NCBI GenBank assembly: GCA_002500745.1
Contig: DLST01000017.1
Span: 192,441 to 256,440 of the forward strand
Source of the DNA: Sphingobacterium sp. UBA7855
Lineage (GTDB): Bacteria > Bacteroidota > Bacteroidia > Sphingobacteriales > Sphingobacteriaceae
Length of the DNA stretch: 64,000 nt
Reading direction: 5' to 3'
Part shown: positions 44,818 through 54,702 of the stretch, piece after piece
Numbering within the stretch: the stretch's first letter is position 1
Layout: the number at the start of each line of letters is the position of its first letter
Notes under the pieces: generated by a model
The model's input: only the letters and a program-made list of their open reading frames with translations
The model's database searches: none
Told to the model about the DNA's origin: nothing
Program-made: the position numbers and the translations under genes

Positions 44818-45717
44818 TTATCCGTTTGATAATGCTGCTGCACCAGATACGATCTCCGTCAATTCTGTTGTAATTGCTGCCTGACGTGCCTGGTTGTAAG
44901 ATAGCTTCAATGATTTTAATAAATCACCTGCATTTTCTGTCGCTTTATCCATCGCTGTCATACGTGCTCCATGCTCAGAAGCATTCGAGTCTAAAACAGC
45001 TTTGTATAATTGAATCTTGATTGCTTTAGGAATCAACTCCTCGATAATCTTCTCTTTGGAAGGCTCGATGATATAATCCACCTCAGCTTCTATTTTTGCT
45101 TTATGCGTATGTTGTTTGTTTTCTTCTACAGGTAATAATGGTAAAATCTGCTCTGCAGTCAACTCTTGAACTGCTGCATTTTTGAACTGATTATAAACCA
45201 CTTCAACACGATCAAAATTACCTTCTTTGAATTGTTCCATGATAAATTCAGTCACCACGGATACAGAACCAAAATTTAAATCAGAAAACAAATCAGAGTG
45301 ATTAGCTACCACATTAAAGTTACGCTTCGAAAAGAAATCATAACCCTTTTTACCAATACCAATGATACTCAAATTTCCTTTCGCATGTTGCTCGGCATAT
45401 TTGTTGGCGATCAAGTTATTCGTTGCTTTGATAACATTTGCGTTGAATGCTCCGGCCAATCCTCTGTTAGAAGAAACAACAACGATCAACACCTTATTTG
45501 GCTCGCGATCCACTGTAAAAGGAGAATTACTTCCCTCAACACTCGCAGAAACATCCGCCAAAATATCTCTTAGTTTATTCGCATATGGTCGCAATTGTAA
45601 GATAGCGTTAGTAGCGCGTTTCAATTTAGCAGCCGAAACCATTTTCATAGCTTTCGTGATCTGCTGTGTTGATGATACTGAGGTAATCCGGTTTCTTACT
45701 TCTTTTAAATTTGCCAT
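44818..45717 (-). CDS. atpG: ATP synthase F1 subunit gamma
   Basis: A 299-residue gamma subunit with the N-terminal helix MANLKEVRNRITSVSSTQQITKAMKMVSAAKLKRA and the C-terminal SLKLSYNQARQAAITTELTEIVSGAAAL. These two helices form the central rotor shaft. It is the last gene of the operon, 77 bp after atpA, and no atpD or atpC follows. Confidence 0.97.
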   Translation of the reverse strand: MANLKEVRNRITSVSSTQQITKAMKMVSAAKLKRATNAILQLRPYANKLRDILADVSASVEGSNSPFTVDREPNKVLIVVVSSNRGLAGAFNANVIKATNNLIANKYAEQHAKGNLSIIGIGKKGYDFFSKRNFNVVANHSDLFSDLNFGSVSVVTEFIMEQFKEGNFDRVEVVYNQFKNAAVQELTAEQILPLLPVEENKQHTHKAKIEAEVDYIIEPSKEKIIEELIPKAIKIQLYKAVLDSNASEHGARMTAMDKATENAGDLLKSLKLSYNQARQAAITTELTEIVSGAAALSNG

Positions 45718-45725
45718 ATTTGTTT

Positions 45726-45794
45726 TAAGTATTAAGTACCTAGTATTGAGTATCGAGCCTTATCGATAGACTCAATACCAAATACTCATTACTA
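45726..45794. repeat. Heptamer repeat arrays in the atpA-atpG gap
   Basis: On the plus strand TAAGTAT, TAAGTAC, CTAGTAT and TGAGTAT stand in tandem (45726-45753); an inverted set lies at about 45770-45794. GTATTGAGT-ATCGA pairs with TCGAT-AG-ACTCAATAC, so the array can fold into a 14-bp hairpin. It fills nearly all of the gap between two essential genes. Confidence 0.65.
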
Positions 45795-47369
45795 TTAATA
45801 TTTTGATGCTAAATCCTTAGCTACTGTTTCTAATACTGCAGTTAATTCATCGGAGAACTTATTCGCTTTAAAAGCTGACAATACTTCTGGATGACGTTGC
45901 TCCAATTGAGTCAAGAATTCTTCTTCAAATTCTCTCACTTTATTTACAGGAACGTTACGCAACAAACCTTTAGTTCCGATATAAATGATCGCAACTTGCT
46001 TCTCAACAGAAACCGGAGAGTATTGACCTTGTTTCAAGATCTCAACGTTACGAACACCTTTATCCAAGACAGATTTAGTAGCAGCATCTAGATCAGAACC
46101 AAATTTAGCAAAAGCTTCCAATTCACGGTACTGCGCTTGATCCAACTTTAGTGTACCAGATACCTTTTTCATCGGTTTGATCTGCGCATTACCACCTACA
46201 CGAGAAACAGAGATACCTACGTTGATCGCTGGACGGATACCTGCGTTAAACAAGTTAGACTCCAAGAAGATCTGACCATCTGTAATTGAAATTACGTTGG
46301 TTGGGATATAAGCAGAAACGTCACCCGCTTGAGTTTCGATGATCGGAAGCGCAGTCAACGAGCCACCACCTTTCACCAAATGTTTGATTGATTCTGGTAA
46401 ATCGTTCATGTTGCGTGCGATATCATCCGAAGAGTTGATTTTCGCTGCACGCTCCAATAAACGGCTGTGTAGATAAAATACGTCACCTGGGTATGCTTCG
46501 CGGCCCGGTGGACGACGTAACAACAACGAAACCTCACGGTAAGCTACCGCTTGTTTAGACAAATCATCATAAACGATCAATGCCGGACGGCCTGTATCAC
46601 GGAAGAATTCGCCGATAGCAGCACCTGCCATAGGCGCATAGAACTGAAGTGGAGCAGGATCAGCAGCAGATGCAGCAACAACTACTGTATAAGCCATAGC
46701 ACCTCTCTCTTCCAATGTACGCACGATATTCGCAACGGTAGAGTTCTTTTGACCTACGGCAACGTAGATACAAAATACAGGTTCTCCTGCATCGTAGAAT
46801 TCTTTTTGGTTCAAGATTGTATCAATACAAACAGCGGTTTTACCTGTTTGACGGTCACCAATAACCAACTCACGTTGACCACGACCAACTGGGATCATCG
46901 CATCGATCGCTTTGATACCTGTTTGTAATGGCTCAGTTACCGGCTGACGGTAGATAACACCTGGAGCTTTACGCTCGATAGGCATTTCATACAAATCACC
47001 TTGAATAGGTCCTTTACCATCGATTGGTTGACCTAAAGTATTTACAACACGTCCCAACAAGCCTTCACCAACTTTGATGGATGCAATACGGTTGGTACGC
47101 TTAATAGTATCTCCTTCTTTGATTTCATCAGAAGGACCTAAAAGTACAACACCAACGTTGTCTTCTTCTAAGTTTAATACAATACCTTGTAATCCGTTAT
47201 CAAATTCAACCAACTCACCGGACTGAACTTTAGTTAAGCCGTAAATACGAGCAATACCGTCACCCACAGCAAGTACGGTACCCACTTCCTCTAGTTCGGC
47301 TTCTGATTTAAAGCCCGACAATTGCTCTCTTAGAATTGCCGAAACTTCATCTGGTCTTACCTCTATCAT
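45795..47369 (-). CDS. atpA: ATP synthase F1 subunit alpha
   Basis: A 524-residue alpha subunit with the P-loop GDRQTGKT (about 170-177), the Arg finger region in VSRVGGNAQ and the [14 protein letters not shown] signature. It alternates with beta in the catalytic hexamer. The gene lies 54 bp after atpH. Confidence 0.98.
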   Translation of the reverse strand: MIEVRPDEVSAILREQLSGFKSEAELEEVGTVLAVGDGIARIYGLTKVQSGELVEFDNGLQGIVLNLEEDNVGVVLLGPSDEIKEGDTIKRTNRIASIKVGEGLLGRVVNTLGQPIDGKGPIQGDLYEMPIERKAPGVIYRQPVTEPLQTGIKAIDAMIPVGRGQRELVIGDRQTGKTAVCIDTILNQKEFYDAGEPVFCIYVAVGQKNSTVANIVRTLEERGAMAYTVVVAASAADPAPLQFYAPMAGAAIGEFFRDTGRPALIVYDDLSKQAVAYREVSLLLRRPPGREAYPGDVFYLHSRLLERAAKINSSDDIARNMNDLPESIKHLVKGGGSLTALPIIETQAGDVSAYIPTNVISITDGQIFLESNLFNAGIRPAINVGISVSRVGGNAQIKPMKKVSGTLKLDQAQYRELEAFAKFGSDLDAATKSVLDKGVRNVEILKQGQYSPVSVEKQVAIIYIGTKGLLRNVPVNKVREFEEEFLTQLEQRHPEVLSAFKANKFSDELTAVLETVAKDLASKY

Positions 47370-47423
47370 TTTAATTATTATAAGGGGTTTTTTGATTTAT
47401 TTTACTTCAAATCTCAGAAAAAA

Positions 47424-47966
47424 CTAATTATTCTGATTCAAATATCTTTCCAATTTATTCAACTTACCAGCAATACTTGCGTCAATCTGGCGATCGCCAA
47501 TATTGACTACAAAACCACCGATCAAATTATGATCAACTTTATTGACCAATATTACTTGAGCATTGGTTTCTTTTGCAAGTACATCTTTCATCGCCGCCAA
47601 ATTAGCTTCAGAAAGTGGCGCTGCAGATGTAACTGTAGCATTCACAATTCCTTTCACCTCATTAAACTCACGAATAAATTCTTGAGCCGTGGCATATACT
47701 ATCTCACCACGACCTTTATTGATCATGATCTTAAAGAACGCCAAGATATTTGGATTGATCTTATCTTTAAATAGCGCATCCAATACGTTTTTCTTTTTAT
47801 CCAAAGGGACAATAGGATTGGCCAAAACAGCTTGCAGTTCGGTACTGGATTTCAAAACCGCAATGAATGAATCCATATCGGTCTTGATTGTTTCCAGTGA
47901 GCCTTGCTCGCCTGCCAAGTCAATTAATGACTTCGCATATCTCGATGCTACTTTAAATACTGACAT
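47424..47966 (-). CDS. atpH: ATP synthase F1 subunit delta
   Basis: A 180-residue delta subunit: VASRYAKSLIDLAGEQG at the start and VDHNLIGGFVVNIGDRQIDASIAGKLNKLERYLNQ at the end are typical of the OSCP/delta family that fixes F1 to the peripheral stalk. It follows atpF by 29 bp. Confidence 0.96.
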   Translation of the reverse strand: MSVFKVASRYAKSLIDLAGEQGSLETIKTDMDSFIAVLKSSTELQAVLANPIVPLDKKKNVLDALFKDKINPNILAFFKIMINKGRGEIVYATAQEFIREFNEVKGIVNATVTSAAPLSEANLAAMKDVLAKETNAQVILVNKVDHNLIGGFVVNIGDRQIDASIAGKLNKLERYLNQNN

Positions 47967-47995
47967 AATTCTATTTCGTAATTTGAGTGACCGGA

Positions 47996-48496
47996 TTAGT
48001 TCAATTTAACGTCATTAAGCAAGTCTGCTACTAAAGCTTCTTGCTTTCCTTGGTCCTCAAATTCTTTGTTTAACACTTTACGAGCAATATCCAAAGACAG
48101 AGATGAAACCTGTGACTTAACCTCAGCCAAAGCTTTGTTCTTTTGTTCATTGATCTCCTCTTTCGCTTGAGCAATCATTTTTGCACCTTCAGCCTGTGCC
48201 TGAGTTTTTGCCTCAGCTACGATCTTATCTTTAAGCTCTTTAGCCTCTTTAAGGATAATGTCGCGCTCTGCGCGTGCTTCTTTCAGTAATTGTTCGTTTT
48301 CATTTGTTAAACGAGCCATTTCCAATTTAGCTTTTTCAGCTGCCTCCAAAGCGCTTGCAATACCTTTTTCACGTTCGTCTAGGGCATCAACAATTGGTTT
48401 CCAAGCGTATTTACCTAATAAAAAGATAATAACTACAAGGACGATGACCATCCAAAAAAACAAACCGTACGAAAACGAATGTATTAATTTATCCAT
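47996..48496 (-). CDS. atpF: ATP synthase F0 subunit b
   Basis: A 166-residue b subunit with an N-terminal transmembrane helix (about 8-28) and a long charged coiled coil, beginning LGKYAWKPIVDALDEREKGIASALEAAEKAK. It forms the peripheral stalk. A perfect hairpin lies in the 96-bp gap before it. Confidence 0.96.
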   Translation of the reverse strand: MDKLIHSFSYGLFFWMVIVLVVIIFLLGKYAWKPIVDALDEREKGIASALEAAEKAKLEMARLTNENEQLLKEARAERDIILKEAKELKDKIVAEAKTQAQAEGAKMIAQAKEEINEQKNKALAEVKSQVSSLSLDIARKVLNKEFEDQGKQEALVADLLNDVKLN

Positions 48497-48543
48497 TGTT
48501 ATACTATATAATGATAATTTTTATTTTTTAAGATTCAGGAATA

Positions 48544-48576
48544 ATATAACCTGCAACCAACCGTTGCAGGTTATAT
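48544..48576 (-). other. Perfect 14-bp hairpin between atpE and atpF
   Basis: ATATAACCTGCAAC pairs with GTTGCAGGTTATAT around a 5-base loop. On the minus strand the next bases are TATTATT, not a T run, so it is not a normal terminator. It could protect the upstream atpE part of the mRNA from decay or be a processing site. Confidence 0.7.
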
Positions 48577-48592
48577 CATAAAACCGTTGTGA

Positions 48593-48799
<207 letters not shown>

Positions 48800-48815
48800 T
48801 TAAAAAATTTGCTAA

Positions 48816-50012
48816 TTAATGATCGTGATGTTCTTCAACAGCCATACCGATAAATAAGGATGACAACATCGTAAAAATAAATGCTTGTAAAAAGGCAACC
48901 AATAACTCAATAACCATCAAGAAGATTGTTAAGAACATGGAAACACCGATACTACCCACTACTGTCAATTGGTGTTGCAATAAATAAACAATCGCAATCA
49001 ATCCCATCACAACCGTGTGACCAGCTGTAATATTTGCAAACAAACGAACCATCAAAGAGAATGGCTTTGTAAACAAACCCAATACTTCAATTGGCGCCAA
49101 AACGAATTTAAACGGAACAGGAACACCCGGCATCCAGAAAATGTGTTTCCAATAGTTTGCGTTTGCTTTGATATTTACAATTAAAAAAGTAAAAAGAGCC
49201 AAACATAATGTTACTGTAATGTTACCTGTCACATTAAATCCTAGTGGTGTCAAACCAACTAAGTTCAAAATCCAGATCAAGAAAAATACAGACAATAAAT
49301 AGGGCATAAATTCTTTATAACGATGACCGATGTTTGGAATTGCCATCTCATCACGCACATAGATAACCAAAGGTTCTAATACACGTCCTACACCTTTGGG
49401 TAAGTTGTTAGCACCCTTTTTATAGGTTTTAGCCAAGCTTATAAATGCCCAAAACATTAAAAATGCAGCTAGAAATAAACCTACAACACTCTTTGTGATC
49501 GAGAAATCCAAAGGCATCGCTACTGTAGGATGAAAATCGACAGCATCGTGAATTTCATGAGAACCGACAACATAAGAAGTTTCAAATTCCTTTTTCACTT
49601 CCTTCCCATTCTCGTTTACAGTCATAACATAACTACCGTCGGCATTTTTGCGGTACTCATGACCACCTAAATTACCAGTAGCATCGGTCTTATAAATTTT
49701 GCCATGGTATAATGCATAGTATTGACCATCAACTTCAGCAACCTTATTACCGTGATCAAATGCAGAAGCCATAAAAACTTTCAAGCCATTGTCAATCAAA
49801 ATAACTGGCAATGAAAAGCCAAAGTGTTTACCTGTCTCTTCATCGGAAAAGAAGCTAAAATAATAATCATCTTGTAAGTGATGCTCAATATGGCTATTGA
49901 TTTCCTCAGCCTGCGATTTTTCTCCGTGTGCATGCTCATCGGCCTTTGTTAAAAATGGCGCAACTGCAAACAGAATAACTGCTAAAAATTGAAGTGTTCT
50001 TTTAAGACTCAC
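48816..50012 (-). CDS. atpB: ATP synthase F0 subunit a
   Basis: A 398-residue subunit a. A signal-like helix (1-24) and about 140 extra residues with a small beta-rich segment (YYALYHGKIYKTDATG) precede the conserved five-helix part; the stator Arg is in KPFSLMVRLFANITAGH. The long N-terminus is common in Bacteroidota. Its gene follows the small membrane protein by 104 bp, and atpE follows by 34 bp. Confidence 0.96.
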   Translation of the reverse strand: MSLKRTLQFLAVILFAVAPFLTKADEHAHGEKSQAEEINSHIEHHLQDDYYFSFFSDEETGKHFGFSLPVILIDNGLKVFMASAFDHGNKVAEVDGQYYALYHGKIYKTDATGNLGGHEYRKNADGSYVMTVNENGKEVKKEFETSYVVGSHEIHDAVDFHPTVAMPLDFSITKSVVGLFLAAFLMFWAFISLAKTYKKGANNLPKGVGRVLEPLVIYVRDEMAIPNIGHRYKEFMPYLLSVFFLIWILNLVGLTPLGFNVTGNITVTLCLALFTFLIVNIKANANYWKHIFWMPGVPVPFKFVLAPIEVLGLFTKPFSLMVRLFANITAGHTVVMGLIAIVYLLQHQLTVVGSIGVSMFLTIFLMVIELLVAFLQAFIFTMLSSLFIGMAVEEHHDH

Positions 50013-50116
50013 GATACTACTATTATGTTATTTAAAATTTTTGCGAAAATACTACATATAAAGCATAAAAGCTACTTTAATATTACATTTTTTTGAAAAA
50101 ACTATCGTTTTCTCCA

Positions 50117-50503
50117 TTAGGATTTGTTTAAAGCCTTATAAGCAAATACCACATCGTAAAAAAGGAATAAAACGACAACGATCAAATAGTTATATTTTAA
50201 AATATCGGCCTGTGGTTTTGCTAGGCCGCTATGGATATACAGATAATTTAGGACGAATTTTAACGTCAATAATCCTAAGAAAATAAAACCGACATATTGT
50301 GGAAATTGCTGCGAAAAGTAAGTCACTCCTGCCATAATAATAATCGATAAAATCAATTGAAAAACATATATTTCATACAATGGAAAATGTAGATCATCTA
50401 GATTTTGTATTCCATCAAAAGATTTTAACAAAAAGAAATGAAGGGCAAATACCAATACCGCAACAAAAAATAAAATAAGTGCCTGCTTTAAATATACTAT
50501 CAT
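50117..50503 (-). CDS. Four-helix membrane protein of the ATP synthase operon
   Basis: A 128-residue protein with four predicted transmembrane helices and few polar residues. It stands between atpZ (4-bp overlap) and atpB, the place that AtpI holds in other bacteria, and helix count and size are consistent with AtpI, the putative c-ring assembly helper. Sequence similarity to AtpI is not obvious by eye, so the name is left open. Confidence 0.75.
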   Translation of the reverse strand: MIVYLKQALILFFVAVLVFALHFFLLKSFDGIQNLDDLHFPLYEIYVFQLILSIIIMAGVTYFSQQFPQYVGFIFLGLLTLKFVLNYLYIHSGLAKPQADILKYNYLIVVVLFLFYDVVFAYKALNKS

Positions 50504-50715
50504 CTATCGTTTAATCGATTCACTTGTCTAATGACCTGGTAGAGAGAAATCCCAATCCCAGCAAGGGTACAGATTTTCATCCATAATTGGTTATCACTAT
50601 GAAACTTGCCATCCAACCAATCTCCTAATAAATAAAATACGTAAATGGTAAAAACCATCTGAGTCGAAATAGTTGTCAACACAAGCCACTTGTTAGGATC
50701 TTTCTTGTCTTCCAT
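50500..50715 (-). CDS. atpZ: AtpZ/AtpI-family protein
   Basis: A 71-residue protein with two transmembrane helices (about 10-30 and 44-62), and the pattern VFTIYVFYLLGDWLDGKF typical of the AtpZ group. Members accompany ATP synthases and are proposed to take part in F0 assembly or Mg2+/Ca2+ handling. It opens the operon, with the next gene overlapping by 4 bp. Confidence 0.85.
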   Translation of the reverse strand: MEDKKDPNKWLVLTTISTQMVFTIYVFYLLGDWLDGKFHSDNQLWMKICTLAGIGISLYQVIRQVNRLNDR

Positions 50716-50771
50716 AAGAAATCGTCAGGTTATCAATGGACGCTCAACAAACTACATCACAATATTTGTTA

Positions 50772-50779
50772 CAAATATA
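50772..50779 (-). promoter_or_regulatory. -7 element of the atp operon
   Basis: TATATTTG on the minus strand, an exact match to TAnnTTTG, lies about 56 bases before the atpZ start. No TTTG is seen at -33. Confidence 0.5.
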
Positions 50780-50798
50780 CATCATAAATCCTTATTGC

Positions 50799-53024
50799 CT
50801 ACAATCCCAAAACTTTTTGTCCAATTTTAATATCTGGATAGTCTATATCTGTCCCCAAAAGCATTTTAAGTTCAGAAGATGATTTATCTGGGTTTGTCCG
50901 GATCACATCTAGTATACGATCCAACTTCTCCTGCTCGATCAACTCTGTAGCCTCCACTTCTGTCCCTACAAAGGTAATCAAATGTCCGTAAATCGTGCCT
51001 GCAACCATCCCGCGCTTACCTGCTATTTCAGCAATGCTCATTCCATCCTTAAACATTTCTAGAGAAATCTCTTTCGTATCTAATTTTTTAGGTCCTTCTT
51101 CATCTGCAGTTTGCGCAGCCAAATCATCTTTCTCTTTAGTCTTCACACGAGCAGCTACATCCGACATCGCCGTTTGAAAATCTTCTCGTTTGGATAGTGT
51201 AGCAGCAATAAGAAGACAATGCTGCAACTGTTCGCGTTTTCGCTTGTAATCAAGCAATAGCACTTTCAACTCGTCAATATATTTCTTGGTACGTTTCCGT
51301 ATCTGATATTCTTCAATATGTTTGTTCAGCGCATCAATCAGATCGGTATCCATTTTTGGCAAAAACCAATTGACTGCCGCGGTAGAACGCTCACAGATAA
51401 CATCGTAATCAATTGCATTTTTATCACGTAACAAATCATATAACACAACAATAAACTTGTGGGCAACTTTCTCTTGCATCTGCAGGTGCTTGACCAGTTG
51501 CTGAAAAAACAATACCGCTTGTTCCTTACCATCAATGTTACGTTCTTCGAGCGACTTCAATAAATCAGACGTCTCCACCAATAAGCCATCCCACCGAAAT
51601 CCGTGCATCAAAATCTGACCAAGGTAATTCCGTTGGCACTGCTCCAGAATCGAATTGATATCAGGCTGAGCCTGCGCGCGCTGTGCAAATTCAACAACCT
51701 GATAATCGGTACGGATGGCATAAGAAGGAATGATAGACTTTAATACAAGTCCATCCAAACTCGTTAAACGGCTCAATGCAACATAAACCTGACCTGCTGC
51801 AAAAGAGGTACCCGCATCAATGATTGCTTTTTCAAATGTTAATCCCTGACTTTTATGGATAGTGATCGCCCAGGCGAGCCGAAGCGGAAATTGTGAGAAT
51901 GTACCTAAAATCTCCTCCTTAATCTGATCCTGTCCCTTATCATAATTATAACGGATATTCTCCCAGGTCTCCCTTTTTACCGTTACAGATTCAGAGCCAT
52001 CAGGAAATGTAACCGTTACTGTGCCCTGCACCGTATCGATATCCTTTACCGTACCAATCTTTCCATTGTAATATTTACGCTCATCTCCCGAATCGTTTCG
52101 AATAAACATCACCTGTGCCCCTATCTTTAAGGATAACGTTTCTTCAGCGGGGTAGGAACCCTGCGCAAAATCATCTTTGACAACAGCCTTAAGATTTAAC
52201 ATTTTCCCCGATAATGAGGCCAACTTCGCTCCGTTTATTTCATCCGCATTTCGATTATGGGAGGTCAATGTAATATACTGCTCCTCTTCATTTGGGACAA
52301 AGTCCTGTTGATAATAACCATTTAAGGTCGCTAGCATTTCACTTGTACACTGGTTGTTTCGTATGGCATTCAAAATGGAAATAAAACCCTCGTCTTGCTG
52401 ACGATAGATTTTATTAAGCTCTAACATTACCAACGGATTATCTCTCAATATCTTGGCATTGAAGAAGAAAACAGAAGAGTAATGATCTTTTAATACATTC
52501 CACTCGGCATCTTTCACGACAGGTGGCAACTGGTACAAGTCTCCGATAAACAACACCTGCAATCCTCCAAAAGGCCGCATATCGCGACGAACAGATTGAA
52601 GGATAACATTAATCGCATCCAATGTATCTGCGCGAACCATCGACACCTCGTCAATCACCAACAGTTCAAGTTCCTGCAAAATCGCCCGGCGTTGCTTCGT
52701 CAGTTTAATCGTGCTGAAGAGACGGGATTTATTGTAAATATGACTATCCTGCTCGTCCCACCGCAACTCATAATCTTCTATAAAAGTTCCAAAAGGAAGC
52801 CAAAATAAAGAGTGCAAAGTCGTTCCGCCTGCGTTCATCGCAGCAACGCCAGTAGGTGCGGTAATCGCCATCTTCTTGTAACTATGCTCCTTGATATACT
52901 TCAAGAACGTCGTTTTTCCAGTACCTGCCTTCCCTGTGATAAATACGTTTTGATTCGTTTGGTTAACGAAAGCAACAGCCTGCATAAATGCAGTATTTTC
53001 CCGATCGACTTGAAAGTTTGACAT
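50799..53024 (-). CDS. Pif1-like helicase with C-terminal helix-turn-helix
   Basis: A 741-residue protein. The first 450 residues form a superfamily 1B helicase of the Pif1/RecD2 group: GKAGTGKTT (31-39), TLHSLF, VIDEVSMV, FIGDLYQLPPV and AWAITIHKSQGLTFEKAIID. The C-terminal part contains a helical domain and, at about 650-690, a helix-turn-helix-like LEMFKDGMSIAEIAGKRGMVAGTIYGHL, as in the RecQ C-terminal HTH. It probably unwinds 5'-tailed DNA in repair or replication. A companion role to other genes is not apparent. Confidence 0.87.
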   Translation of the reverse strand: MSNFQVDRENTAFMQAVAFVNQTNQNVFITGKAGTGKTTFLKYIKEHSYKKMAITAPTGVAAMNAGGTTLHSLFWLPFGTFIEDYELRWDEQDSHIYNKSRLFSTIKLTKQRRAILQELELLVIDEVSMVRADTLDAINVILQSVRRDMRPFGGLQVLFIGDLYQLPPVVKDAEWNVLKDHYSSVFFFNAKILRDNPLVMLELNKIYRQQDEGFISILNAIRNNQCTSEMLATLNGYYQQDFVPNEEEQYITLTSHNRNADEINGAKLASLSGKMLNLKAVVKDDFAQGSYPAEETLSLKIGAQVMFIRNDSGDERKYYNGKIGTVKDIDTVQGTVTVTFPDGSESVTVKRETWENIRYNYDKGQDQIKEEILGTFSQFPLRLAWAITIHKSQGLTFEKAIIDAGTSFAAGQVYVALSRLTSLDGLVLKSIIPSYAIRTDYQVVEFAQRAQAQPDINSILEQCQRNYLGQILMHGFRWDGLLVETSDLLKSLEERNIDGKEQAVLFFQQLVKHLQMQEKVAHKFIVVLYDLLRDKNAIDYDVICERSTAAVNWFLPKMDTDLIDALNKHIEEYQIRKRTKKYIDELKVLLLDYKRKREQLQHCLLIAATLSKREDFQTAMSDVAARVKTKEKDDLAAQTADEEGPKKLDTKEISLEMFKDGMSIAEIAGKRGMVAGTIYGHLITFVGTEVEATELIEQEKLDRILDVIRTNPDKSSSELKMLLGTDIDYPDIKIGQKVLGL

Positions 53025-53219
53025 ATCCTGAAATTAGATTGATCACAAAATTAGCAATTTCATTTTTAACTTTACCTGGCACATAGCTATTGAGCACGAC
53101 CAAAGAAATAACTATAGTTGGTATGTAAATATTGCTAAAACGGTTAACTTAAATTATTAATAGATTTTTTTTATATTTAGCTGCTAAATTAACGAATAAC
53201 AAATTTTTAGAATTGTAAT

Positions 53220-53717
53220 ATGGCTATAGATAAAATTGCATTGTTTGAAAATGTACAGGAAATGCTGACTTCCAAAGGTTTTCGTATCGATAAATCAGAT
53301 GCAGCGCGTCCTTGGGGCGGATTTTTCGTCATTGACGAAACGCAGGCACAGGAATTTGCCGATGAATATTTCGGCGGAATGGATGTGCAAGAATTAAGAA
53401 TATCCGGAAAATTAAGTCCTAAAATTCTAATTGTTGCGCCGGATAAAAGACTATCTTGGCAATACCACCACCGCCGGGCTGAAATCTGGCGTGTTATTCA
53501 AGGTAACGTAGGGGTTATGGTTTCTGACACAGATGAAGAATCTGTCGTATCTACATTGAAAGAAGGCGAAACAATCCGATTGCGCCAAGGACAACGCCAC
53601 CGTTTAATTGGATTGGACGGCTTCGGTATTTTAGCAGAAATTTGGCAACATACAGATGCCAACAACCCTTCTGACGAAGACGATATCGTTCGCGTACAGG
53701 ACGATTTTGGCAGGTAA
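53220..53717 (+). CDS. Cupin protein, type II mannose-6-phosphate isomerase-like
   Basis: A 165-residue protein with a single cupin from about 50. Motifs LSWQYHHRRAEIWRVIQGNVGVMV and GETIRLRQGQRHRLIGLDGFGILAEIWQ are those of the mannose-phosphate isomerase cupin, with metal-binding His82, His83, Glu87 and His127-like positions. It begins like the isomerase with RPWGGFFVID. It lacks the pyrophosphorylase half. A role in sugar-phosphate interconversion is likely. Confidence 0.82.
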   Translation: MAIDKIALFENVQEMLTSKGFRIDKSDAARPWGGFFVIDETQAQEFADEYFGGMDVQELRISGKLSPKILIVAPDKRLSWQYHHRRAEIWRVIQGNVGVMVSDTDEESVVSTLKEGETIRLRQGQRHRLIGLDGFGILAEIWQHTDANNPSDEDDIVRVQDDFGR

Positions 53718-53743
53718 TAGTCCCACAGGACCGTTACCGCCAA

Positions 53744-53783
53744 AACAAAGATTCCCAATCAACAATTGGGAATCTTTGTTTTT
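53744..53783 (+). terminator. Terminator of the cupin gene
   Basis: AACAAAGATTCCCAAT pairs with ATTGGGAATCTTTGTT (16 bp) around a 5-base loop, followed by T. The following 170 bases up to the next gene show no feature I can name. Confidence 0.9.
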
Positions 53784-53951
53784 ACCCCAAACATAATGCC
53801 CTAGCAGCTGATTCACTCCCTTACAGATGCATTTCGTCGCTTCTTTGCAAGCTCTCATACCCCGGTGGCCATTTCAGCTATTCCATAGCGCAATTCATTA
53901 GAAGAGAATAGTATTTTTTATTATTTTAGTAAAGATATAAGCAACTATGAT

Positions 53952-54692
53952 ATGATGAGCAACGACGACACTAAAAGAGGATCTGGTATATTAAACAGTC
54001 TGAAAAAATTAATTTTTGAAGATGATCAACCCCAGCAAAGCCAGCGCCCACAAACGCCATTGGCGCCTGCACCAAATGCTATTCCAAACACCCCTTATAA
54101 GGAACCATCCTATTCTCCTGCTACGCCAACAACTGGCAAAACACCTCCTCCAATCCCGATAACGGCCAACGATGGAACTACCGACCTTAAAGAAATGAAA
54201 TTAAAGGTCTATGCCATTCTGGAAAAACTAAATGAACAAGGGGTAGACTTTTTTGAGGTATGGAATGCTGCAGCAGCGATGGGAAAAGTGGAGGAAAACA
54301 CACTCAAAGCAGCTTATACATCACTTAAATTTGTAGACAGTTCGTTAACTAAGGATAAACTAGTAGCAACTGGCACAAATTATGCTAATAAACTGAAAGA
54401 AACCATTGCCAAAGAATCGGAACAAAAACAGGCTGAAAAGAAAAAGACTGAACAGGACCGAACCATGGAGATTGCAAATCTGAACACTGAAATCAAAACA
54501 ATAACGGAGAATATCGCCAAATTGCAAGATGACCTACAGAAAAAACAGCTCGCTTTGGGACAGATTAATGAAAAGTACGCACCCAGAATTAAAGATATTG
54601 AACAAAAAATAAACATCGGCAACGCGGCCGTTGATGAGGTTGTTACCGAAATCAACGCTGCACTACGTATGATTAATCAATCGATAACATAA
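53952..54692 (+). CDS. Proline-rich, coiled-coil protein (first gene of membrane cluster)
   Basis: I do not recognise a family. The 246 residues consist of a short N-terminal part (GSGILNSLKKLIFED), a Pro/Thr/Gln-rich segment at about 26-76, a small helical domain (80-135) and a charged coiled coil (about 140-246) with EIKTITENIAKLQDDLQKKQL. It lacks a signal peptide and membrane helices. The next gene starts 11 bp later. Two in-frame ATGs begin the gene. Confidence 0.7.
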   Translation: MMSNDDTKRGSGILNSLKKLIFEDDQPQQSQRPQTPLAPAPNAIPNTPYKEPSYSPATPTTGKTPPPIPITANDGTTDLKEMKLKVYAILEKLNEQGVDFFEVWNAAAAMGKVEENTLKAAYTSLKFVDSSLTKDKLVATGTNYANKLKETIAKESEQKQAEKKKTEQDRTMEIANLNTEIKTITENIAKLQDDLQKKQLALGQINEKYAPRIKDIEQKINIGNAAVDEVVTEINAALRMINQSIT

Positions 54693-54702
54693 AAATAAAT
54701 CA

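Noticed and set aside
45726..45794. CRISPR-like array
   Set aside because: The units are 7 bases without spacers, so this is a short tandem repeat and not a CRISPR.
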